A stretch of DNA of 12,258 nucleotides. Source: CAWHHZ01 sp963829355 (GTDB lineage Bacteria; Acidobacteriota; Thermoanaerobaculia; Gp7-AA8; JAHWKK01). Position 1 is the first letter of the stretch; the number at the start of each line of letters is the position of its first letter. Below, piece by piece: positions 6,706 to 12,258 of the stretch. The notes beneath the pieces were generated by a model. That model ran no database searches, was not told the origin of the DNA, and saw only the letters and a list, made by a program, of their open reading frames with translations. Position numbers and translations under genes: made by a program. The stretch spans positions 1 to 12,258 of the forward strand of contig CAWHHZ010000029.1 of NCBI GenBank assembly GCA_963829355.1, in the 5' to 3' direction.

Positions 6706-7922
6706 GCCTGCCCCTGACTCTTGCCTGGCGATATCTGCGGCGACCCACCGATCGGATCGTTTCGGCGGGCGGTCTCGTCTCTTTCATCGGGCTGGTAATC
6801 GGAGTGATGGCGCTCGTGATCTCGATGGCCCTGATGACCGGCTATCGGCAGGATCTCGAGCGCAAGATCCTCGGGGGAAACGCAGAGCTGATTCTTTTCC
6901 CGGTCACGGGACTGATCGATCATCCGAACGAACAGGTCCGTACCATCGAGGCACTTCCGATCGTCGTGAGCGCGACTCCGTCGATCTTTCAGCAGGCTCT
7001 CGTGACCTCGGACAAGCACACCCGCGGCGAACAGGTCATGCTCAAAGGGATCGGTACACCTCATCCTGACGCACTGATCGTCAGGAAGATCATCGGCGAG
7101 GCAGGCACGTTCGCCACGGCGGAAGGTCCGACAGGCATTGCAGTCGGCAAGTACCTGGCCGACAAGCTCGACATACATCGCGGCGAGATCCTCACCGTCA
7201 CCGTTCCGAGCGAGGAGTCGGGCAGCTTCCTCCCCCGGACGCGCCGCTTCGTCGTCACGAGCGTCTTCAGCACCGGCTTTTTCGAGTTCGATGCCCGCTG
7301 GGCCTTCATCGACCTCGAAACGGCACAGTCGCTTCTATCGATCGAGAACGCGGCAAACGTGCTCGAGGTCGACATCGACGATGATGTTCCGCTCGAGGAA
7401 GCCCGCGCGACGATCGAGAGCACGATGGGCGAGCATTTCGGAGTGAGCGACTGGCGTGAGGCGAACAGGCAACTCTTCGGCATGCTCGAGATCCAGCAGC
7501 TCGCTCTCTTCATCGTCATCGGACTGATCGTCCTCGTCTCGACCTTCAATATCGTTTCAACGCTCATCATGACCATCCAGGAGAAGCGCAAGGAAATCGG
7601 GATCCTCACCTCGATGGGAGCCGATCGAAAATTCGTACGGCAGGTCTTCGTCTGGTATGGCACTCTCGTCGGCGTGCTTGGTACCGCTGCGGGGATCTCG
7701 ATCGGCGTCGTCGTCTGCTGGATCATCACCAGATTCGAGCTCGTATCATTCGGCCCCGAGATCGCGGAGGTGTATTTCGTCTCCTCGATTCCCTTCATTA
7801 CGAGGCCCACTGATCTGGCTGTCATCGCCGCCTTTTCTCTCACCATCTCCTGGCTCGCGACACTCATTCCATCAGTGCGCGCCGCCCGCCTCGACCCGGC
7901 TGATGCCCTCAGGTACGAGTAG
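6702..7922 (+). CDS. LolC/LolE-type lipoprotein-releasing ABC permease
   Basis: This 406-aa inner-membrane permease belongs to the FtsX/MacB-fold family, whose LolC/E members extract lipoproteins from the inner membrane for delivery to LolA. The N terminus (LAWRYLRRPTDR, then SFIGLVIGVMALVISMALMTGY) is typical of LolC/E. Helix 1 lies at about 23-46, a large periplasmic domain at about 47-265, and three C-terminal helices at about 268-290, 319-342 and 372-392. The segment QEKRKEIGILTSMGAD and the ending VRAARLDPADALRYE are family hallmarks. The GTG start overlaps the carA stop (GTGA), implying coupling. Only one permease gene is here and no LolD-type ATPase is in the window, so it may form a homodimer or pair with a distant partner. 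LolC, LolE and a fused LolF role cannot be separated. Confidence 0.88.
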   Translation: MSLPLTLAWRYLRRPTDRIVSAGGLVSFIGLVIGVMALVISMALMTGYRQDLERKILGGNAELILFPVTGLIDHPNEQVRTIEALPIVVSATPSIFQQALVTSDKHTRGEQVMLKGIGTPHPDALIVRKIIGEAGTFATAEGPTGIAVGKYLADKLDIHRGEILTVTVPSEESGSFLPRTRRFVVTSVFSTGFFEFDARWAFIDLETAQSLLSIENAANVLEVDIDDDVPLEEARATIESTMGEHFGVSDWREANRQLFGMLEIQQLALFIVIGLIVLVSTFNIVSTLIMTIQEKRKEIGILTSMGADRKFVRQVFVWYGTLVGVLGTAAGISIGVVVCWIITRFELVSFGPEIAEVYFVSSIPFITRPTDLAVIAAFSLTISWLATLIPSVRAARLDPADALRYE

Positions 7923-7961
7923 CCTTTCCATCTCTGGCGCGGCGATTGAACTCGGGAAGAA

Positions 7962-8801
7962 ATGATGAAACACGATCTCCCGATTGGAGTCTTCGACAGT
8001 GGTGTCGGCGGACTGACGGTTCTCAGAGAAATCTCCCGCAAACTTCCAGCCGAGTCGCTGGTCTATCTCGGCGATTCCGCCCGCCTCCCGTATGGAACCA
8101 AATCCCCCTCCACCATCCGGCGCTACTCTCAGGAGGCAGCCCGGTATCTGACCGATCGTGGTATCAAGATGCTCGTGGTCGCCTGCAACACGGCCTCAGC
8201 TGCCGCAATCGGCGTTCTGCGCCAGGAGCTCGATGTCCCGGTGATCGGTGTGATCGAACCGGGGTCCAGGGCGGCAGTCATGAGGAGTCGAGGCAATATC
8301 GGCGTGATCGCCACAGAAGGAACAATCCGGTCCGGCGCCTACCGCAAAGCGATCCTGGCGATGTCACCCCAGGTGAAGGTGAGCGAAGCCGCGTGCCCGC
8401 TCTTCGTTCCTCTCGCCGAGGAAGGCTGGGCCAATACGCGCGTATGCCGCGAGATCGCGGAGATCTACCTCGAACCTCTGATCGATGAAAAGATCGATAC
8501 GCTCGTGCTCGGCTGTACCCATTACCCGATCCTCCGCAACACCCTCAAACAGGTTGTCGGACCCGAGGTCGAGATCGTGGACTCTGCCGAAACGACCGCT
8601 GAACAGGTCATGAACGAGCTCACCCGCCGTGGAATGCTGACGAGAAACGAAAGGGGCGCGGCGACGATCGAGTTTCTCGTCACCGACGACACGAGCAGGT
8701 TCCGCAAGATCGCCGGCGAGTTTCTCGATCATGCCGTGACCAATCTCGAGCTCGTCGAGCTTCCCCCGCTTCCCGTCGCCCTGGAGCTGGCCCATGAGTG
8801 A
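7962..8801 (+). CDS. murI: Glutamate racemase
   Basis: The 279-aa cytoplasmic enzyme converts L- to D-glutamate for peptidoglycan precursors, without a cofactor and using two cysteines. Both are present: Cys75 in ACNTAS and Cys185 in LGCTHYP. Also seen are Asp12-Ser13 in FDSGVGG, YLGDSARLPYG, and IGVIEPGSRAA. Length is within the usual 255-290 aa. Two adjacent ATGs (7962, 7965) are possible starts; a weak GGGAAGA stretch at 7954-7960 is the only Shine-Dalgarno candidate. A 39-nt gap separates it from the permease gene, and the next gene overlaps its 3' end by 8 nt. The 39-nt gap shows no obvious terminator, so it may be transcribed with the upstream run. Confidence 0.96.
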   Translation: MMKHDLPIGVFDSGVGGLTVLREISRKLPAESLVYLGDSARLPYGTKSPSTIRRYSQEAARYLTDRGIKMLVVACNTASAAAIGVLRQELDVPVIGVIEPGSRAAVMRSRGNIGVIATEGTIRSGAYRKAILAMSPQVKVSEAACPLFVPLAEEGWANTRVCREIAEIYLEPLIDEKIDTLVLGCTHYPILRNTLKQVVGPEVEIVDSAETTAEQVMNELTRRGMLTRNERGAATIEFLVTDDTSRFRKIAGEFLDHAVTNLELVELPPLPVALELAHE

Positions 8802-9102
8802 GAAGAGCTTCAAGGACCTCGAGGATCTGTTCTGTCGCTGGACGACTCTCCGCGACGGCCGCATCGCCTGCGGTGAGCTGCGGCCATCCGAGAGGGAAAG
8901 CGCTTCATTCGCCGACTACCTTTCGCTCCTCGAGTCGCTCAGCCAAAAAGAGCGCTCGGAGTGGGAGGTTCTGCGAGAGACCATCGAGTGCAAGCTGGCA
9001 CTCCCAAGGTGCGAATGCGGACATCCCGATGCGCTGCATGTGGAGGGAAGCTGCTTCGCAATCGTCGGATGTTCGACGGCGTGCGAATGTACGCGCGCGT
9101 GA
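8794..9102 (+). CDS. Small Cys/His-rich, putative zinc-binding protein (CxCGH motif)
   Basis: The 102-aa product has no function I can name. Residues 1 to about 65 are charged and probably helical (including SFADYLSLLESLSQKERSEW). Residues 73-99 hold a compact cluster, C-x-C-G-H-x4-H-x4-C-x5-C-x3-C-x-C, with ligand candidates Cys73, Cys75, His77, His82, Cys87, Cys93, Cys97 and Cys99. A CxCGH...H...C...CxC pattern recurs in small bacterial hypothetical proteins and looks like a metal site; zinc binding is inference. The ATG lies within the murI stop region (ATGAGTGA, 8-nt overlap). GGAG at 8783-8786, 7 nt upstream, supports this start and makes a true gene likely. The hydrolase gene begins 31 nt after its stop. 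Confidence 0.75.
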   Translation: MSEKSFKDLEDLFCRWTTLRDGRIACGELRPSERESASFADYLSLLESLSQKERSEWEVLRETIECKLALPRCECGHPDALHVEGSCFAIVGCSTACECTRA

Positions 9103-9133
9103 TGCATGCACCCATCCTGAAGAACGGACTGCC

Positions 9134-9955
9134 ATGAAACTGCCGAGCCCATCCCGGATTCCGGGATTCGACCTGCCGTACGTCGACGTGTCCACCTCGA
9201 CCATTCCTCTCCGCTGCTTCACGTTCCCCGAAGGGAGCGAGGATGTCCGCAGGACCGTGCTGTGTATCCCCGGAATGGCCGGCTCGGGTCTGTCATTTGC
9301 CAGGCTCCGTCCCCTCGCACGAGACTATCGGTTTCTTCTGTTGAGTGGTCCTGTGGAGCCGTACCCCGGCGGCAGTCGCAGAGCATTCGCCGAGGCGGTG
9401 TGCGAGGTCGTCGACCAGAACGACCGCCCAGCGATTCTCGGCACCTCGTTCGGAAGCATGGTCGCCATCGATGCCGCAAGTCATCGTTGCCCAGCTCTCA
9501 GCGGTCTCGTACTCACGGCGGCGTTCGCGAGAAACCATGCATTCCCACCACCGCTCCGGATCATGGAAAAAATTCTTCCACGCATGCAATGGCTGGCAAA
9601 GTTCATGGCTCCGTTGTCGGCGAGGTTCGTGGGAGGATCGGGACTCGACCGCCATGCGGCCGCCGAGGTGGCACGGGAGGCTGCCGAGACGAGTGCCGGC
9701 GAGCGAAGACGACGACTCGAAGAGGTCTTCGACACCGATCTCCGCGGCATGCTTCCACAGATCGCCGTGCCATCAATCGTCATCCACGGAACCAGAGACG
9801 GCCTCGTTGCGAAACGGGATGCGCTCGAGCTCGCGGCGCTCATTCCGCACTGCGAGTACAGGGAGATCAGGGGGGCCGGACATCTTCCGTACCTCTCGCA
9901 CTGGGAGATCTTCAATTCGCTGCTCGAGCCGTTCCTGCGCCAGGTCTTCGCGTAG
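9134..9955 (+). CDS. Alpha/beta hydrolase
   Basis: The 273-aa product has an intact alpha/beta-hydrolase triad: nucleophile Ser105 in GTSFG, Asp222 in HGTRDG, and His250 in GAGHLPYLSH. The oxyanion region is PGMAGSG (46-52). A cap between strands at about 130-205 is helical and Arg/Glu-rich. No signal peptide or membrane segment is seen, so it is probably cytoplasmic. Substrate is unknown: esterase, thioesterase, lactonase and C-C hydrolase are all possible. I chose the ATG at 9134 because earlier in-frame sequence back to 8798 overlaps the gene at 8794 and encodes Arg/Ser-rich out-of-frame residues. The Shine-Dalgarno is weak (GAAGAACGGA). It is probably transcribed with murI. Confidence 0.88.
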   Translation: MKLPSPSRIPGFDLPYVDVSTSTIPLRCFTFPEGSEDVRRTVLCIPGMAGSGLSFARLRPLARDYRFLLLSGPVEPYPGGSRRAFAEAVCEVVDQNDRPAILGTSFGSMVAIDAASHRCPALSGLVLTAAFARNHAFPPPLRIMEKILPRMQWLAKFMAPLSARFVGGSGLDRHAAAEVAREAAETSAGERRRRLEEVFDTDLRGMLPQIAVPSIVIHGTRDGLVAKRDALELAALIPHCEYREIRGAGHLPYLSHWEIFNSLLEPFLRQVFA

Positions 9956-10018
9956 CTCGAGGATCCGTTCCATTTCTGGTCCTGCCATTGCAATACGTTA
10001 TTCGCAGATAGCGTAAAT

Positions 10019-10023
10019 GGAGA
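10019..10023 (+). promoter_or_regulatory. Shine-Dalgarno deciding the start at 10029
   Basis: GGAGA is 5 nt upstream of the ATG at 10029. It would lie inside the coding region if the ATG at 10017 were used. Confidence 0.55.
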
Positions 10024-10028
10024 CCTAC

Positions 10029-10337
10029 ATGCAATCACTTTCCGACACTGACCCCTCCTCTACCCTCGTGCGGCGAGGAAACGACGCCGAGACGCTGCGC
10101 GAGATGGTCGAATTCGTCGAAGAAATCGAGCACCGGCCGCTGCGCAAGCTCGTCCGGGACCTGGAGGGACTCGCATCGCTCTCCGACAGAAAATTCGAGC
10201 TCGCGTCTCATGTCGTCAAGCGGCGGCTGAACCGCCTGCCCATCAGCGAACGCGAGCAGATCCGCGACCTCGGACGGGTCATCTACCAGGACCTCGACGA
10301 GGACAAGGCCGAGCGCCTCCAGTTCTTCCTCGACTGA
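10029..10337 (+). CDS. Small charged protein of unknown function
   Basis: This 102-aa protein is predicted helical and rich in Glu, Arg, Asp and Leu, with no Cys, no signal peptide and no membrane segment. Typical stretches are LREMVEFVEEIEHRPLRKLVRDLEGL and a C terminus ending YQDLDEDKAERLQFFLD. I do not recognise the family. An in-frame ATG at 10017 would add four residues, but the ATG at 10029 has GGAGA at 10019-10023, a normal Shine-Dalgarno position, and is preferred. A possible promoter (TTGCAA near 9988 and TAGCGT near 10009) is too weak to list. It lies 73 nt after the hydrolase stop and directly before a strong GC hairpin, so it may end the transcription unit. Codon pattern and the good Shine-Dalgarno suggest it is real. 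Confidence 0.65.
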   Translation: MQSLSDTDPSSTLVRRGNDAETLREMVEFVEEIEHRPLRKLVRDLEGLASLSDRKFELASHVVKRRLNRLPISEREQIRDLGRVIYQDLDEDKAERLQFFLD

Positions 10338-10350
10338 CATCGCCGTCCTG

Positions 10351-10377
10351 ACCCGCCCCCCCATGGGGGGGTCGGGT
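10351..10377 (+). terminator. GC-rich hairpin, possible terminator or pause site
   Basis: ACCCG (10351-10355) pairs with CGGGT (10373-10377). Inside it lies a perfect 16-bp palindrome of seven C, AT, seven G (10356-10371), giving a very stable stem 13 nt after the stop of the preceding gene. No T-tract follows, so it is not a classical Rho-independent terminator. It could act as a processing or pausing structure for the run upstream. Confidence 0.4.
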
Positions 10378-10423
10378 CTCCAGGCCCGACTCGCGGAGGG
10401 CTCCAGCCCTCCGCAAAGCATCG
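10377..10423. repeat. GC-rich hairpin repeat, copy 1
   Basis: This 47-bp unit contains CGGAGGGCT-CC-AGCCCTCCG (10394-10413), a perfect 9-bp inverted repeat. A preceding TCGGG...CCCGA arm pair (10372-10389) partly overlaps the unit. It is unrelated to the 150-bp element at 2144-2444. Confidence 0.8.
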
Positions 10424-10449
10424 CCACATTCATCACCTGGGGCTCCGCT

Positions 10450-10497
10450 TCTCCAGGCCCGACTCGCGGAGGAGCTCCAGCCCTCCGCAAAGCATCG
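10450..10497. repeat. GC-rich hairpin repeat, copy 2
   Basis: This 48-bp unit is identical to copy 1 except for one inserted A (gcggagggctcc to gcggaggagctcc), which slightly disrupts the hairpin. The distance from copy 1 start to copy 2 start is 73 bp. The linker (10424-10449) shows no repeat of its own. Confidence 0.8.
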
Positions 10498-10519
10498 TCT
10501 CGCAGAACTGACCCCGTAA

Positions 10520-10540
10520 GGCTCCAGCCCTCCGGAAGCA
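10520..10540. repeat. GC-rich hairpin repeat, degenerate third copy
   Basis: GGCTCCAGCCCTCCGGAAGCA matches the right half of copies 1 and 2 with small changes (CCGCAAAGCA to CCGGAAGCA). The left half is missing. Confidence 0.55.
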
Positions 10541-10593
10541 CCAGAGATCACGTCCCGCCCAACCGGCTCCCCTCCCCTCCGCCCAGCGTCGAG

Positions 10594-10599
10594 TAGAAT
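10594..10599 (+). promoter_or_regulatory. -10 box for the glycosyltransferase gene, probably leaderless
   Basis: TAGAAT ends 8 nt before the ATG at 10608, placing the transcription start at or next to the start codon. There is no Shine-Dalgarno and no clear -35. The layout repeats that of the mutase promoter at 3645-3650. Confidence 0.45.
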
Positions 10600-10607
10600 C
10601 CGGGCCC

Positions 10608-12128
10608 ATGGCCGACAAACGCTCCCGATTCCGGATCGATCACGATCTGGCGCTTCTACTCCTCGTTGCAACCGCGCGGTTCGTCTTCCATCTTCTGACG
10701 AACGGGGCGTACGGCTTTCACCGGGACGAGCTCGCGGTCATCGACGACGCACGCTATCTCGCATGGGGCTACGTCGCCTACCCGCCCTTCACTCCCGTGG
10801 TTGCTCGCGTGGCGCTCGAGTTGTTCGGCCTTTCCACGACCGGCTTTCGGATGTTTGGCGCACTTGCCCAGTGCGCCATCATGGTCCTGACGGGACTGAT
10901 GGCGCGGGAGCTGGGAGCGCGCCGGCACTTCCAGATCATCGCCGCCGTAGCCGTCGCGATCGCGCCGATGTCGATGGTCATGACCTCACTCTTCCAGTAC
11001 ATCACCTTCGATGCATTCTGGTGGGTCGTCGTCGCCTGGGCGCTCATCAAAGTCATCAGAACCGACGATCCCCGCTGGTGGCTCGCCATCGGAGCCGCCA
11101 TCGGTCTCGGGATGATGACCAAGTACACGATGGCATTCTGGGTGCTCGGTCTCGTTGGCGGAGTTCTGCTGACACCGCTCCGACGCCACCTGCGCTCCGG
11201 CTGGCTCTGGCTCGGGGTGGCGCTGTCGCTCGTCATTTTTCTGCCGAACTTTCTCTGGCAGTTCCATCACGACTGGGTCTCTCTCGAGTTCCTGAAGACG
11301 ATCCACGAACGCGACGTCTCGATCGGGAGGACGGAAGGCTTTCTGAGCCAGCAGTTCTACGTCAGCACATCTCTCGTGACGATCCCCCTCTGGCTCGCCG
11401 GACTCTGGTACTTTCTGTTCGACTCGGACGGCAGAAGATTTCGAGCTCTCGGCTGGATGTATCTCATCGTTTTTGCGGTGATGGCATTTGCCGACGCACG
11501 CTTCTACTACCTGACGCCCGCTTATCCGATGCTCATGGCTGGCGGAGTGGTTCCTCTGCAGCGCTGGCTGTCATCGTCGTCCGTGCGTCTGCGTCGAGTG
11601 ACATTCGCCTCCGTCTGGACCGTATTCGCGTTCGGGGCGATCACGAGCGCGTTGCTGATGCTGCCACTCGCGCCCATCGGCTCGACCGTCTGGAAGGTGT
11701 CCTCACAGGTCCACGACAACTTCAGCGAGCAGCTCGGATGGCATGAGCTCACGGGCGAGGTCGCGCGAATTTACAATTCACTTTCTCAGGAGGAGAGGGC
11801 GCGCGCAGGAATTCATGCAGGCAACTACGGCGAGGCGGCAGCGATCAATCTCTTTGGTCCCCGATACGGTTTGCCGACCGCGACGAGCGGCATCAACTCA
11901 TACTGGTATCGAGGCTTTCAAGACCCACCACCAGAGATCGTGATCCTCCTGGGATCGAAGCTCGCCGACGCAGCTCCACTCTTCGAGAGTTGCGAGGTCG
12001 CCGGGTCGAACAGGAACCGGTATGGAGTGGAGAACGAGGAATCCCGGGACCACCCCGACATCCTCCTCTGCCGCGGCCCTCGTTTCGATTGGAGCAAGTT
12101 GTGGCCGAAGGCACGCAGTTTCGGCTGA
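10608..12128 (+). CDS. GT39/ArnT-like integral membrane glycosyltransferase (PMT family)
   Basis: The 506-aa product is a GT-C fold membrane glycosyltransferase, a family that transfers sugars from polyprenyl-phosphate donors at the periplasmic face of the inner membrane. About ten hydrophobic segments lie at roughly 13-31, 79-99, 107-130, 131-148, 157-190 (two), 197-216, 251-271, 280-297, 300-318 and 325-350. A soluble C-terminal domain of about 150 residues follows. The first periplasmic loop holds the acidic pair Asp40-Glu41 (FHRDELAVIDDARYL) and then YPPFTP (58-63), typical of the family. The acceptor (lipid A, protein or other glycan) cannot be told. A hairpin-rich 270-bp region precedes it, and a promoter-like TAGAAT sits just before the ATG, so it is probably transcribed alone. 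No partner glycan genes are seen. Confidence 0.88.
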   Translation: MADKRSRFRIDHDLALLLLVATARFVFHLLTNGAYGFHRDELAVIDDARYLAWGYVAYPPFTPVVARVALELFGLSTTGFRMFGALAQCAIMVLTGLMARELGARRHFQIIAAVAVAIAPMSMVMTSLFQYITFDAFWWVVVAWALIKVIRTDDPRWWLAIGAAIGLGMMTKYTMAFWVLGLVGGVLLTPLRRHLRSGWLWLGVALSLVIFLPNFLWQFHHDWVSLEFLKTIHERDVSIGRTEGFLSQQFYVSTSLVTIPLWLAGLWYFLFDSDGRRFRALGWMYLIVFAVMAFADARFYYLTPAYPMLMAGGVVPLQRWLSSSSVRLRRVTFASVWTVFAFGAITSALLMLPLAPIGSTVWKVSSQVHDNFSEQLGWHELTGEVARIYNSLSQEERARAGIHAGNYGEAAAINLFGPRYGLPTATSGINSYWYRGFQDPPPEIVILLGSKLADAAPLFESCEVAGSNRNRYGVENEESRDHPDILLCRGPRFDWSKLWPKARSFG

Positions 12129-12187
12129 GATTAGATCAGCGTAGCCGGTCCTGGCTTCTGTCGTGGTCGTGGGCGGTACTGGCGAGG

Positions 12188-12214
12188 GTGTGGCGACCGC
12201 TACAGGCGCCACAC
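12188..12214 (+). terminator. Possible terminator hairpin after the glycosyltransferase gene
   Basis: GTGTGGCG (12188-12195) and CGCCACAC (12207-12214) form a perfect 8-bp stem with an 11-nt loop, about 60 nt past the stop codon. Only a short T-run (three T) follows a few bases later, so termination is uncertain. I recognise nothing else in 12129-12258. Confidence 0.35.
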
Positions 12215-12258
12215 AGCTCGTTTGATGTCATACTTCCGGTGTCCGGAGCAGATGTCCG

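Noticed and set aside
7061..8041. Minus-strand frame of 326 codons opposite the permease and murI
   Set aside because: It crosses two real genes and their spacer and is Ser/Thr/Arg-rich low-complexity reading.
8798..9133. N-terminal extension of the alpha/beta hydrolase
   Set aside because: The in-frame upstream region overlaps the Cys/His-rich gene, which has the better Shine-Dalgarno and composition, and its translation is Arg/Ser-rich without hydrolase features.
10279..10671. Minus-strand frames through the GC-rich repeats (products with repeated CGGLE...SR segments)
   Set aside because: The repetition comes from the DNA hairpin repeats; there is no independent sign of coding.
11898..12212. 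Minus-strand frame over the 3' end of the glycosyltransferase gene
   Set aside because: Mostly antisense to a clear gene, with no recognisable motif or Shine-Dalgarno.
12129..12258. Possible RNA gene in the last 130 bases
   Set aside because: I could not form a tRNA cloverleaf or recognise a known RNA; only one simple hairpin is evident.

Overview
The window is high-GC, densely packed, ordinary chromosomal DNA from a Gram-negative bacterium. An Omp85-type outer-membrane barrel and a LolC/E-type lipoprotein-release permease imply an outer membrane. The DUF4388 protein, the PD40-Omp85 fusion and the dispersed 'GTCATCCTGAGC' repeat suggest an Acidobacteriota-like (or Gemmatimonadota-like) environmental lineage. 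That placement is inference from gene style only. I see no phage, transposase, CRISPR, rRNA or tRNA.

Layout. (1) 2-2080, plus: the 3' part of a large gene for a PD40 beta-propeller fused to an Omp85/BamA-like barrel, its start lying outside the window. (2) 2081-2460: a convergent intergenic region holding two near-identical 150-bp palindromic elements in tandem. (3) 2461-3583, minus: a DUF4388 (PATAN) signalling-type protein split by an apparent one-base insertion near 2962-2963. (4) 3584-3657: a divergent promoter region with mirrored TATACT boxes. (5) 3658-7922, plus: a tight run of a B12-dependent acyl-CoA (probably methylmalonyl-CoA) mutase large subunit, a small two-helix membrane protein, carA and a LolC/E-like permease, every junction overlapping. 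(6) 7962-10337, plus: murI, a small Cys/His-rich protein overlapping it, an alpha/beta hydrolase and an unrecognised 102-aa charged protein. (7) 10338-10607: a second, unrelated GC-rich hairpin repeat family and a C7-AT-G7 palindrome. (8) 10608-12128, plus: a GT39/ArnT-like membrane glycosyltransferase. (9) 12129-12258: a possible terminator hairpin and nothing else recognised.

How the genes work together. The mutase run mixes central metabolism (acyl-CoA mutase, carbamoyl phosphate), envelope assembly (LolC/E) and peptidoglycan precursor supply (D-glutamate by MurI). It looks like a housekeeping run held together by translational coupling rather than a single pathway. Partners that are absent here and must lie elsewhere are the B12-binding mutase subunit, carB and the LolD ATPase.

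The points most worth a second look are the tandem palindromic elements, the broken DUF4388 gene, promoter boxes placed so close to ATG that the mutase and glycosyltransferase mRNAs are probably leaderless, and the CxCGH-type small protein coupled to murI. I did not find a convincing new multi-gene system.
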